Assembly (NCBI RefSeq): GCF_016801025.1 | Contig: NZ_CP068983.1 | Location: forward strand, 62,001-126,000 | Length of the DNA: 64,000 nt | Reading direction: 5' to 3' | From: Paradevosia shaoguanensis | Lineage (GTDB): Bacteria > Pseudomonadota > Alphaproteobacteria > Rhizobiales > Devosiaceae | Shown: positions 9,823 to 19,537 of the stretch, piece by piece | How positions within the stretch are numbered: position 1 is the stretch's first letter | Layout: each line of letters opens with the position of its first letter | Program-made: the position numbers and the translations under genes | Notes under the pieces: model-generated | What the model was told of the DNA's origin: nothing | The model's input: only the letters and a program-made list of their open reading frames with translations | Databases searched by the model: none

Positions 9823-11301
9823 CTACAACTTATCCGCCATATACCGCGTCAGCGTCTCCCGCGTACCCCGCTCCCAAAGCATCTTCAGCGCCTTGGAAAA
9901 CGCCGCCACGTAAGCCGGGTTCTCTGCCAGCTTCCCGAAGATGTCGGTCATTCCCAGCCACGCCCGCGGGTCCGCCTTGGCCCGCCGCGCCGTTTCCTTG
10001 AGCCGGTCCCAGCTCGGATCGTTCGGCGCGATCGGCTTGCCGCTGTCGGTTTCTCCGTAGCAGTACCGGCACCACAGCGCCGAAACCAGCGCCAGCCCGG
10101 TGACGCTGCGCCCCTGCGCCAGCCGATCCGCCGCCGAGGGCAGGATGAATTTCGGCTGCCGGTTCGAGCCATCGAGGCAGAGCCGGGTAATCGTGTCGCC
10201 GATCTTGGGGTTGGAGAAGCGCCGCTCGATCAGCGCGTAATACTCCTCGAGGCTCGTATCGGGCACCGGCGGCACGATCGGCAGGATTTCCTCGCGCTCG
10301 ACCTTGGCCAGGAACCGCCGGATCAGCGGCTCCTCCATGGCCTCGTGCACGAAATGGATATCGAGCAGAGCCGCCGGATAAGCGATCGTCGCGTGGCCGC
10401 CATTGAGAATGCGGATCTTCATCAACTCGAACGGCGCCACGTCCTTGACGAACTGCACGCCCACCTGCTCCAGCGCCGGGCGCCCGAGCCGAAAATCATC
10501 CTCCAGCACCCATTGCTTGAAACCCTCGCAGAAGACCGGCCAATTGTCCTCGACGCCGAACTGGCTTGTCAGCAGCTCCCGCTCGCGCGCCGAGGTCGCC
10601 GGCGTGATGCGGTCCACCATCGAATTGGGAAATGCGACCTCCGCGCGCACCCAGTCCGCCAGCGCCGGGTCGACCAGCGCCGCCAGCCCCGCCACCGCGT
10701 TCTCGGTCACGTGGCCATTACCCGGAATATTGTCGCAGCTCATCACCGTGAACGGCGCAATCCCCGCCGCCCGCCGCCGCATCAGCCCCGCGAGGATCAG
10801 GCCGAAGGCGGTCTTCGGCGCTGCCATATCCCTGGCATCCGCCACGATATCTGGGTGGTTGGGATCGAATTTCTGGCTTGCCGGATCGATGTAATACCCA
10901 CCCTCGGTGATGGTCAGCGACACGATCCTGATCGCCGGATCGGCGAGCATATCGAGCAGCCGCGCGCTGTCCCCCGGCGCGATGAAATCCACCATTGCCC
11001 CGGTCACATGCGCCTGCGAGGACTCCGCCTCCTGCTCGACCACCGTCGTCAGCCAGTCCTGCGCCTTGAGCTTGGCGCGCATATCGGCATCGGCCGTCCG
11101 CACGCCTGCCCCGACAATGCCCCAGTCCAGCGCCCCGCCGGCATTGAAGAGGGCATCGAGATAGACTGCCTGGTGCGCGCGGTGGAAATTGCCTACGCCG
11201 ATATGGACGATGCCGGGCTCGAGCCTGCTGCGGTCGTATCGCGGCGTGGCCACGCCGGACGGCAAGGCGGCAAGGTTGGATTGGGACAGCTTGACGGCCA
11301 T
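9823..11301 (-). CDS. mannitol dehydrogenase-family oxidoreductase (fructuronate reductase-like)
   Basis: 492 residues from ATG 11299-11301, which follows GGAGGAG; the longer frame to 11388 is an unlikely leader. The N-terminus has the NAD-binding signature GVGNFHRAHQ, and the family active-site motif K-x5-N-x2-H is seen in MKIRILNGGHATIAY. The family includes polyol 2-dehydrogenases and D-mannonate/fructuronate oxidoreductases that use NAD without zinc. It stands alone here, convergent with the epimerase. A paralogue with the same motifs lies at 58237-59688 beside uxuA, so this copy may act on a different polyol or hexuronate. Confidence 0.87.
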   Translation of the reverse strand: MAVKLSQSNLAALPSGVATPRYDRSRLEPGIVHIGVGNFHRAHQAVYLDALFNAGGALDWGIVGAGVRTADADMRAKLKAQDWLTTVVEQEAESSQAHVTGAMVDFIAPGDSARLLDMLADPAIRIVSLTITEGGYYIDPASQKFDPNHPDIVADARDMAAPKTAFGLILAGLMRRRAAGIAPFTVMSCDNIPGNGHVTENAVAGLAALVDPALADWVRAEVAFPNSMVDRITPATSARERELLTSQFGVEDNWPVFCEGFKQWVLEDDFRLGRPALEQVGVQFVKDVAPFELMKIRILNGGHATIAYPAALLDIHFVHEAMEEPLIRRFLAKVEREEILPIVPPVPDTSLEEYYALIERRFSNPKIGDTITRLCLDGSNRQPKFILPSAADRLAQGRSVTGLALVSALWCRYCYGETDSGKPIAPNDPSWDRLKETARRAKADPRAWLGMTDIFGKLAENPAYVAAFSKALKMLWERGTRETLTRYMADKL

Positions 11302-11454
11302 GGCTCCTCCGAAAGCGCGGCGTTGCACCTGCAGCGAAGGTAGCCGAACCGGCTCAATCGACAAGACGTCATCGCGCCGTGTGCCCAAGGCGGTTCCATC
11401 ACCGTGCGATCCGTGTTGGACTAGGACCCTCTACGGAACGAGACGAGTGATGCG

Positions 11455-11667
11455 ATGCGGTGGCTTCTGTTTGCGTTCGGAGTGGTGATCGGGATTCTCG
11501 GATGCCTGTGGTTCTTGCAGGGCACCGGGCTGGTCACCATCCAGCCCATCCTGTGCGTCGCCGAATGCGAGGCCATCGAGGGCCCCGCCCCGGGCTGGGC
11601 GGTGGCCGGCGCGCTTTCGGTCGCCGTGGGTCTGGCCGCCATCTGGCTTGCGCTCAGGCGACACTGA
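11455..11667 (+). CDS. small two-span membrane protein
   Basis: 70 residues with two hydrophobic helices (about 3-20 and 46-65) joined by a loop holding Cys-x3-Cys (CVAEC). It starts at an ATG after a GGAACGAGACGAG region and ends shortly before a convergent small gene. Similar small membrane proteins occur singly in many Hyphomicrobiales; the function is unknown to me. Confidence 0.65.
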   Translation: MRWLLFAFGVVIGILGCLWFLQGTGLVTIQPILCVAECEAIEGPAPGWAVAGALSVAVGLAAIWLALRRH

Positions 11668-11685
11668 CCCACCGCGACACTGGCG

Positions 11686-11823
11686 TCATTCGACGATCTT
11701 GCCCTTGTCGATGGCCGGGCGATCGAGCCCGCGCGTCAGCAGCATGCCCCAGCCCACGGCCACGAGCAGGCCGACGAAAACGGCAGTGATGCCGACAACG
11801 ATCCAGACTTCGACTTCAGTCAT
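11686..11823 (-). CDS. 45-residue single-span membrane protein
   Basis: ATG at 11821-11823 after GGGGACGGAA, 45 codons, then TGA. Residues about 7-27 form one strongly hydrophobic helix (VWIVVGITAVFVGLLVAV), followed by a short basic tail ending GKIVE. It begins 9 bp after the DUF983 stop on the same strand, so the two look like one operon. It would be missed by length-filtered gene calling. Function unknown. Confidence 0.7.
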   Translation of the reverse strand: MTEVEVWIVVGITAVFVGLLVAVGWGMLLTRGLDRPAIDKGKIVE

Positions 11824-11832
11824 TTCCGTCCC

Positions 11833-12237
11833 CTATTCCGCCTGCGCCTTGCCGAAGCCGTGCATGCGGCGCGACCATTGCAGGCCCACGACCGCGCCCT
11901 TGATCGAGGGCAGCATGGCCAGCGGCATGATGATGGAAAGCGGCACGAAGACCGCGAGGTAGACGAAGGGGCTTCCCGCGCCGATCGCCTCCATGTGGAA
12001 CATGATCGTCACCAGGATGTGGCCCACGATCATGATCGCGAGATAGGGCGGCAGGTCGTCGGCCCGGTGGTGGAACAGCTCTTCCCCGCATTCGGAGCAG
12101 ACGTCGTTCACCTTGAGGTAGTTGCGGAGCAGCTTGCCCTTGCCGCAGCGCGGGCACCGGCAGCGCATGCCATTGAGAACCGCCGGCCAGAACGGACGCG
12201 GTTCGAGTTCGGTTTCCTGGGCCATGAGCGCGGCCAT
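11833..12237 (-). CDS. DUF983 family membrane protein
   Basis: 134 residues. An N-terminal zinc-ribbon-like segment holds two Cys-x2-Cys pairs (CPRCGKGKLL and CSECGEEL) before two hydrophobic helices, the arrangement of DUF983. The start at 12235-12237 is chosen because AAGGAG precedes it by 6 nt; a longer frame from 12288 exists but has no such site. It is downstream of the MocR gene on the same strand, with a striking set of inverted TGTATG half-sites between them. DUF983 has no firmly established role. Confidence 0.85.
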   Translation of the reverse strand: MAALMAQETELEPRPFWPAVLNGMRCRCPRCGKGKLLRNYLKVNDVCSECGEELFHHRADDLPPYLAIMIVGHILVTIMFHMEAIGAGSPFVYLAVFVPLSIIMPLAMLPSIKGAVVGLQWSRRMHGFGKAQAE

Positions 12238-12272
12238 TGCCATCTCCTTCGCGTGAAGCTGCCGGAGATCAT

Positions 12273-12350
12273 CCATACACTTACGCAATCACTCCATACA
12301 GCAGCAATCTGTATGTAGATTGATCGTGCGGTGATTGCAAGTGTATGGAC
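12273..12350. promoter_or_regulatory. inverted and phased TGTATG(G) half-sites upstream of the DUF983 gene
   Basis: CCATAC at 12273 and 12294 (21 bp apart) faces TGTATG at 12310 and 12342 (32 bp apart). The outer arms extend to a near-perfect 18-20 bp inverted repeat (CCATACACTT...AAGTGTATGG with a 2-bp gap), and the inner pair forms CATACAG/CTGTATG. Spacings close to multiples of a DNA turn suggest protein binding on one face. The same TGTATG half-site occurs upstream of the adjacent MocR gene. Confidence 0.6.
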
Positions 12351-12355
12351 TGCGA

Positions 12356-13738
12356 CTAGATGACCATATTCGCCAGCCCCGCCGGCTGCTCCAGCAGGTC
12401 CGCTATTATGGCAAGGCTCTGCTCCAGGTCGCCCAGGGTCGGCGCGCTGCCCAGGCCCAGCCGCACCGCCTCCACCGGTTCGCCCACGGCGAAGGCGTCG
12501 CTGGGTACGACGCCGATGCCGGCATTGCGCAGGCCGGCCACGAACGGCCCGCGCTGCCAGCGCCCCGGCAGCGGCAGCCACGCATGGAAGCCGGCATCGT
12601 CCAGCAAGGCCTGCGGCAGGAGGCTTCGCGTCACCCGCCGTCGCTCCGCCGCCGCCGTGCGAATGGCGTGCAGCACCGCCTGCGCCGTGCCGCCTTGGAT
12701 CCAGCGCGTGGCGATGGCCGTCGAAAGCGGCGAGGCCATCAGCGTCGTCGCCCTGATTCCGCCGGTCAGCCGTAGCGCCGCCCGCAGATCGGGCGCGACG
12801 AGATAAGCGATCCGCAGTGCCGGCGAGAGCGTCTTGGCGATGCCGCCGATGTAATAGGTCAGTTCAGGCGCCAGTCGCGCGAGCGTCGGCGCGCCATCGG
12901 TCGGCAGCATGCCGTAAGCATCGTCCTCGATGATCGGCAGGCCGTGTCGTCGCGCCACCTCCACCAGGGCCTCGCGCCGCGCCGGCGGCATGGTGATGGT
13001 GGTCGGGTTATGGATCGTCGGCATGCAATAGAGCGCCTTGGGCTTGTCTATCCGGCAGATATCCTCCAGCGCCTCGGGCACCAGCCCGTGCTTATCCATC
13101 GCCACGGGCAGCAGTCGCACGCCTGAAAAGGCCGCCAGCGCCCGCATGCCCGGATAGGTCAGTTGCTCGACGCAGATGGCGTCGCCCGGCGCGACAATCG
13201 TGCCCAGTATCGCCGACAGCGCCCCCTGTGCGCCCGCCGCTACCAGCACGCGCGCCGGGTCGACCGTACCGATCCTCCCCGCCAGCCAGTTCGCTCCGGC
13301 CGTCCGATCCGCCGCGCTGCCGCCCGCTTCCTGGTAGCGCAGCAGCAGCGGCAGGCCGCCGTCCTGTTCGATCGCCCCGATCTCGCGCCACATGCGCGAA
13401 GCCACGGCGGCATCGTCGAAGAGCGGCGGCAGGTTCATGCTCATGTCGACGCCGCCGCCCTGGCTGGCGCGTCGCGCCGCCGCCACCGCCCCGCGCACGA
13501 ACGTGCCCTGCCCTGGCCGGCCCTCGATCAGCCCACGATCGCGCGCCTCGTTATAGGCGCGGCTGATCGTGGTGAAATCGACGCCCAATGCATCCGCCAG
13601 TGCCCGCTGCGAGGGCAGCCGCGTGCCGCCTGGCAGCCGGCCGCTGCCGACATCGGCGGCCAGCGCATCGGCCACCGCCAGGTAGAGCGGCGCGCCATCG
13701 CGCGACAGTTCCGGCAACCAGGAAAGGGTTTTGGGCAT
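12356..13738 (-). CDS. MocR-type (GntR/aminotransferase fusion) transcriptional regulator
   Basis: 460 residues. The N-terminal GntR winged helix (about 15-80) contains LPSQRALADALGVDFTTISRAYNEA. The rest is a fold-type I aminotransferase domain with the PLP-lysine segment GGIAKTLSPALR and the nearby NPTT motif of the active site. MocR proteins sense PLP-amino acid adducts and usually control a divergent or adjacent gene. Here the divergent gene is the GNAT enzyme at 13858 and the next gene on the same strand is DUF983. Direct TGTATG repeats lie in the divergent promoter region. Confidence 0.92.
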   Translation of the reverse strand: MPKTLSWLPELSRDGAPLYLAVADALAADVGSGRLPGGTRLPSQRALADALGVDFTTISRAYNEARDRGLIEGRPGQGTFVRGAVAAARRASQGGGVDMSMNLPPLFDDAAVASRMWREIGAIEQDGGLPLLLRYQEAGGSAADRTAGANWLAGRIGTVDPARVLVAAGAQGALSAILGTIVAPGDAICVEQLTYPGMRALAAFSGVRLLPVAMDKHGLVPEALEDICRIDKPKALYCMPTIHNPTTITMPPARREALVEVARRHGLPIIEDDAYGMLPTDGAPTLARLAPELTYYIGGIAKTLSPALRIAYLVAPDLRAALRLTGGIRATTLMASPLSTAIATRWIQGGTAQAVLHAIRTAAAERRRVTRSLLPQALLDDAGFHAWLPLPGRWQRGPFVAGLRNAGIGVVPSDAFAVGEPVEAVRLGLGSAPTLGDLEQSLAIIADLLEQPAGLANMVI

Positions 13739-13759
13739 GACTCACACATCGGATCCACG

Positions 13760-13776
13760 TGTATGGATAATGTATG
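13760..13776 (+). promoter_or_regulatory. direct TGTATG repeats, 11 bp apart, in the MocR/GNAT divergent promoter
   Basis: TGTATG at 13760-13765 and 13771-13776 are separated by exactly one helical turn between the two gene starts. MocR regulators such as PdxR and GabR bind direct repeats, so this is the likely autoregulatory site. The same half-site recurs four times at 12273-12347. Confidence 0.6.
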
Positions 13777-13857
13777 TATCGAAACGCCCGCCGTCCAGCT
13801 TGACGTTGCGACCCGCCTCGTGGTTCCGATGAAGCAGCCCTTTCTTCCGGACTCCCC

Positions 13858-14280
13858 ATGGCCACCCATCTCTCGCTCACCGCCGATCCTTCTGCCGAAG
13901 ACCTGGCCGTCATCGCCGCCGGCCTCACCGGTTTCAACGAGATCGATGCCGGCCCCTCCGACCGCAAGCCGCTCGCCGTCTTCGTCCGCGACGAAGACGG
14001 GCAGATCAAGGCCGGCACCAGCGGCTACACCGCCTGGGGCTGGCTCTACGTGCAATGGCTCTGGGTCGATGAAGCCCTGCGCGGCCAGGGCACAGCCGGC
14101 CGCATGCTCGAAGCCGCCGAAGCCGAAGCCCGATCGCGCGGTTGCCACGCCGCCTATATCGACACCTTCAATCCGGTCGCGCTGAAGACCTACCAACGGC
14201 AGGGTTACGTCCCCTTCGGCGAGCTCAAGGACTTCCCCCCGGGCAGAACGCGCACGTTCCTGCAAAAGCCACTGCGCTAG
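13858..14280 (+). CDS. GNAT family N-acetyltransferase
   Basis: 140 residues with the acetyl-CoA pyrophosphate-binding motif RGQGTAGRML (about 80-89) and the downstream NPVALKTYQRQGY segment typical of GNAT enzymes. Divergent from the MocR regulator, which may control it. The TAG stop (14278-14280) is part of the CTAG tetranucleotide flanking a 240-bp MITE-like element, so the present C-terminus (QKPLR) may have been set by that insertion. Substrate unknown. Confidence 0.87.
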   Translation: MATHLSLTADPSAEDLAVIAAGLTGFNEIDAGPSDRKPLAVFVRDEDGQIKAGTSGYTAWGWLYVQWLWVDEALRGQGTAGRMLEAAEAEARSRGCHAAYIDTFNPVALKTYQRQGYVPFGELKDFPPGRTRTFLQKPLR

Positions 14281-14520
14281 GGTCCGTACTCAACAAGTCC
14301 CAGCGCCCCCAGAGCGCTATCTCCCCATCCGACAGATTCCAACGGAAGCGCCGTTCGTCTGCCGCGCCACAACCACTGAACTTCCCCGGCCGCAGAGCCG
14401 GGGCCCACGGGTTCCTCCACTCTAGTGGAGAATGGCAATGGGCCCCGGATCAAGTCCGGGGAAGTCCGGTGGTTGGGGTGGCCATCGCAACTCATCTACC
14501 GGTGCAATTGAGTACGGACC
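14281..14520. mobile_element. 240-bp MITE-like element with 13-bp terminal inverted repeats
   Basis: GGTCCGTACTCAA at 14281-14293 is exactly inverted as TTGAGTACGGACC at 14508-14520. CTAG flanks both ends (14277-14280 and 14521-14524), consistent with a 4-bp target duplication of the YTAR type made by IS5-family transposases. There is no transposase gene, so it is non-autonomous. It carries a palindromic repeat (about 14379-14474) in its centre. The IS-family assignment is inference from target site and size. Confidence 0.7.
14379..14474. repeat. palindromic intergenic repeat, copy B
   Basis: Closely related to the unit at 9491-9585: CTTCCCCGGC with GCCGGGG, CCTCCACT with AGTGGAG, and CCCCGG with CCGGGGAAG arms in the same order. 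It sits inside the terminal inverted repeats of the 240-bp element. Confidence 0.75.
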
Positions 14521-14815
14521 CTAGCGGGAACGCGCCGGGTGCAGGGGAAACTTATCCCCCCTTACCCCATCCGGGCTAAAATCCCAGAGCCACACTCGCA
14601 GCTCATCGAACCCAGCATCGGAACATCGTCCCGCCAACAATCCCCAAATTCACTCCAAATCGTCGCAAAACCCGCGAAAGACTCGCGAACATTGCCCGAA
14701 ATTGAGTCAAAATTTAACGATTGGCAGACGGTTCCGATCCGTAACTATCAACAAAATCAAACGCCTGTAGCCATAACCTGACAAACATGGCTAACAAAAA
14801 CACTGCAATCCATTG
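14521..14815. other. convergent spacer with an AT-richer conserved element, no gene seen
   Basis: Lies between the MITE-like element and the end of anmK. Positions 14551-14723 are the inverted counterpart of 49914-50087. GC content falls clearly toward 14700-14810. A short open frame crosses it but has no convincing ribosome-binding site, and its similarity to the other copy follows the DNA, with indels that break frame. Confidence 0.55.
14551..14723 (-). repeat. 173-bp intergenic element, copy 1 (minus orientation)
   Basis: Bounded by CTTATCCCCCC (14551-14561) and TCAAAATTTAACGATTG (14707-14723). Its reverse complement aligns with 49914-50087: a 17-bp exact match at one end, GGGGGGATAAG at the other, shared GGGTTTTGCG and TTGGCGGG blocks between, and total lengths of 173 and 174 bp. 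Both copies lie between convergent genes. Confidence 0.65.
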
Positions 14816-15931
14816 CTAACCGGCTATACGTCCGCCCTGCATAGGCTTCGGCGCACCGGTCGTGGTGGGGAAACTGATCGGCATTCCGCGCAGAACGCGC
14901 GCCGCCAGGAACGCGAAGCACTCGGCTTCGATAGCGTCCCCACGCCAGCCGACCGTCTCGGCCGGCACGGCTTCGACGCCCGCCCGGGTCTTGAGCATGG
15001 CCATGATCGCCGGGTTGTGCCGCCCGCCGCCGCACACCACCAGCCGGGAGGGCCTGCGCGGCAGGAGGTCGAGCGCCTTGCCCACGGCGCCGCAGGTAAA
15101 GGCGGTCAGCGTCGCCGCGCCATCCTCGAGCCCGAGCCCATCGGCCATGGCCGCGCCGAAGTCGAAGCGGTCGAGCGATTTGGGATAGGGCGCGGTGAGG
15201 TAGCGATGGGTCAGGAGCTTGGCTAGCCGCTCCTCGTCCACCTTGCCGGCAAAGGCCAGTGCGCCGTCGCGATCCATGTCGCCGCGCCCATGCGCCTTGA
15301 CGAAGTCGTTGATCGGCGCGTTGGCCGGGCCGGTGTCGAAGGCGATCAGCGTGTCGGCGCCGTCCCACCAGGTGACGTTGGCCACGCCGCCGAGGTTAAG
15401 CACCGCCGTATCCCCATCGCTCCCCAGCGAGCGGAGCAGCGCCTGGTGGTAGGCGGCCGAAAGCGGTGCGCCCTGCCCGCCGGCAGCCACGTCGGCCGAG
15501 CGGAAATCGTAGACCACCTTGCAGCCGAGCAGGTCATGCATCAGCTCGCCATTGCCGAGCTGGCGCGTCGCCCCGATGCGGCCGGGCTGCGGCGCCCGGT
15601 GCAGCACGGTCTGGCCGTGGAAGCCCACCGCGCCGATATCGGCCATGGTCATGCCGTTGGCCTCGACCAGGTTCCGCACGGCCTCCGACTGCGCCCGGGT
15701 CAGCGCGTCCTCGGCCTCGGCGAAGATCGCGGGCTCGGGCCCCTCGAAATTCCAGGCCCGCGCCTGCTGCAGCGTCTCTTCGAGCAGCGTGCGGATCGAT
15801 TGCGGGTAAGGGGCCAGCGTATAGGGTCCGAAGGCCTCGATGCGCTCGCCGTCGGTCTTGAGCAGCGCCACGTCGATATTGCCATCCAGCACGGTGCCGG
15901 TCATCAGCCCTACGGCCCAGATCGGTGCCAT
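14816..15931 (-). CDS. anmK: anhydro-N-acetylmuramic acid kinase
   Basis: 371 residues, matching AnmK length. It has the N-terminal [17 protein letters not shown] phosphate loop, [37 protein letters not shown] and [12 protein letters not shown] blocks, all diagnostic of the family. The enzyme opens 1,6-anhydroMurNAc and phosphorylates it to MurNAc-6-phosphate in the cytoplasm. AAGGAG lies 6 nt before the ATG, and only 3 bp separate it from the upstream hydrolase gene. It ends the leftward operon that begins with a peptide-type binding protein; murQ, the next enzyme in the pathway, ends the divergent rightward operon. Confidence 0.96.
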   Translation of the reverse strand: MAPIWAVGLMTGTVLDGNIDVALLKTDGERIEAFGPYTLAPYPQSIRTLLEETLQQARAWNFEGPEPAIFAEAEDALTRAQSEAVRNLVEANGMTMADIGAVGFHGQTVLHRAPQPGRIGATRQLGNGELMHDLLGCKVVYDFRSADVAAGGQGAPLSAAYHQALLRSLGSDGDTAVLNLGGVANVTWWDGADTLIAFDTGPANAPINDFVKAHGRGDMDRDGALAFAGKVDEERLAKLLTHRYLTAPYPKSLDRFDFGAAMADGLGLEDGAATLTAFTCGAVGKALDLLPRRPSRLVVCGGGRHNPAIMAMLKTRAGVEAVPAETVGWRGDAIEAECFAFLAARVLRGMPISFPTTTGAPKPMQGGRIAG

Positions 15932-15934
15932 CGT

Positions 15935-16948
15935 CTACTCCTTGTTGATTTCGTCGGCGACGGCGCGCCGTAGCTGGAGGATGCCGCTGTCGAAATGCCG
16001 GGTCGGGTGGACGCGGTTCGTCAAGAGCGTCCAGGCCCGGCCATTGGCGAAGTCGATCCACAGCCCCGTGCCGGTAAAGCCGGTATGGCCGATGGTTTCG
16101 GGCGTGCAGTTCTCGCCGCCCGACCAACCCTCATAGGGTCGCTCCCAGCCATGCGTCCGGCGCGCCGATAGCGGCTTGCGCATGAGGTCGACGGCGAACG
16201 GCGATATTCCCGTCTGCGTCAGCACGCCCTGGGCGAAGTCGAGCACCGAGCTCGCCGTCCCGAAGAGCCCGGCATGGCCGGCGCCCTGCAAGGCCGAGGT
16301 GTTGTCGTCGTGCACTTCCCCGCTCAGCACGCGGTAGCGCCAGGTGCAGTTCTCGGTCGCCGCCGACTTGTCGGGGGCCGCCGAGAAGGCGAAGCCGGCG
16401 CCCGGGTCCATCTCGCGGATGAACTTGCCGGCGTGGCGCTCCAGCGCCAGGCCGAGCAGGATGAAGTTGATGTCCGAATAGACCGACGGCCCCGCCGGCC
16501 AGTCGTGCTGCAGCACGAAGGCCCGCAGCAGGTAGGGGTCGCGGTTATAGGTGTAGAGCGGGAACACCGCCGGGAACGGCGTCTGGTGGCCGAGGCACTG
16601 GCGGAACGTGATCTTCCGCGCCCAGGCATCCGGGTTGTACTGGTGGAAGTCCGGCAGCAGGCTGGTGAGCGGCGCGTCGAGGTCAATCACCCCCACTTCG
16701 GCCAAAGCCAGAATGCGCGGGGTGGTGAAGATCACCTTGGTCAGCGAGGCCAGGTCGAACCAGGTATCCTCTTCCATCGGCCGGACCGAGGGCACCACCT
16801 GCGCCCTGCCGATCGCCCGCGTCATTCGCGTGCCGTCGGCATCGACGACGCCCAGCACGCCGCCCGGAATACGGCCTGCCTCGATAGAGGCAGCCAGCGG
16901 CGCGAAGGCCCGCTCGAAGCGATCCGCGAAGGCGGATTGGTCAGTCAT
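15935..16948 (-). CDS. beta-lactamase-fold serine hydrolase (class C/YbbE-like)
   Basis: 337 residues. Catalytic motifs: SLTK at 68-71 (Ser68, Lys71), YSD at 157-159 in place of YxN, and HTGFTGT as the KTG-type motif near the C-terminus. The GEVHDDNTSAL and AGHAGLFGTA stretches resemble the YbbE/AmlC branch found in the Bacillus MurNAc-utilisation cluster. No signal peptide is seen, so it probably acts in the cytoplasm, perhaps as an esterase or amidase on muropeptide fragments. It lies between the peptide ABC ATPase and anmK. The reaction is inferred from context. Confidence 0.85.
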   Translation of the reverse strand: MTDQSAFADRFERAFAPLAASIEAGRIPGGVLGVVDADGTRMTRAIGRAQVVPSVRPMEEDTWFDLASLTKVIFTTPRILALAEVGVIDLDAPLTSLLPDFHQYNPDAWARKITFRQCLGHQTPFPAVFPLYTYNRDPYLLRAFVLQHDWPAGPSVYSDINFILLGLALERHAGKFIREMDPGAGFAFSAAPDKSAATENCTWRYRVLSGEVHDDNTSALQGAGHAGLFGTASSVLDFAQGVLTQTGISPFAVDLMRKPLSARRTHGWERPYEGWSGGENCTPETIGHTGFTGTGLWIDFANGRAWTLLTNRVHPTRHFDSGILQLRRAVADEINKE

Positions 16949-16960
16949 CCATTGGCTCCA

Positions 16961-18696
<1,736 letters not shown>

Positions 18697-18700
<4 letters not shown>

Positions 18701-19536
18701 GCCCGGGCCCTCCGCGTCTTGGGGTCTAGGATATCGCGCAGGGCATCTCCGAAGAGGTTGAAGCCCAGGATGCCGAGCATCAGCGTCAGCGCCGGGAAGA
18801 TCAGCAGCCAGGGCGCCGATTCCATGAGGTTGCGGGCGTCGCTCAGCATCAGCCCCAGCGAAGGCGTCGGCGGCTGCGTGCCGAGCCCGAGGAAGCTCAG
18901 CGCCGCCTCGGTCAGCAATGCCCAGGCCAGAGCCAGCGTCACCTGTACCGTAAGTGGCGCCACGAGGTTGAGCAGCATGTGCCGGGTGAGGATATAGAAC
19001 TGGCTGCTGCCGAAGGTGCGGGCCGCGTCGACATATTCGCGCGACTTGATCGAGAGCGCTGGCCCGCGCACGACGCGCGCGAAGATCGGGGTGTAGACGA
19101 TGCCGATGGCGACGATGCTGGTCCAGGTGCCGGGGCCGGCAATGGCCACGATCAGCAGCGCCAGGAGGATCGCCGGAAAGGCGAGCAGCACGTCCATCAC
19201 GCGCATCAGCGCGCCGTCCCAGCCCCTGCCCCACCACGCGGCGATGAGGCCGACTATGGTGCCGGCGACGCTGGCGAAGGCCACCGAGACAAAGGCGACG
19301 ATGAAGGACTGGCCGATGCCCATCATCAGGCGACTGGTCATGTCGCGGCCGAAGAGGTCCGTGCCCATCCAATAGGTGCCGTTCGGCGCCATCAGGCGGT
19401 CGATGCGGTATTGCTTGAGCGGGTCGTGCGGCGTCAGCCCGAAGGCGGCGCAGAGCGCGACGATGATGTAGAGCGCGATGATGGCGCCGCCGATCCTGCC
19501 GCTGGGATGGCGGGCGATGGCCTTGAGCATTTCCAT
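18697..19536 (-). CDS. peptide-type ABC transporter permease (DppC-like)
   Basis: 279 residues with the N-terminal GTDLFGRDMTSRLMMG signature of DppC/OppC proteins, about six membrane spans and a C-terminal EAA-type loop. It is separated from the DppB-like gene by a single base pair and overlaps the ATPase start by 4 bp. Confidence 0.94.
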
Positions 19537-19537
19537 G

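Noticed and set aside
9823-11301. Labelling this oxidoreductase mannitol dehydrogenase (mtlK) or uxuB by symbol
   Set aside because: The family covers several polyol and hexuronate substrates and this copy has no pathway neighbours, so no symbol is given.
14539-14781. An 80-codon plus-strand frame in the spacer before anmK, and Pro-rich frames at 49900-50162 that look similar in protein
   Set aside because: The similarity follows the underlying DNA element, indels between copies are not multiples of three, and no ribosome-binding site is present.
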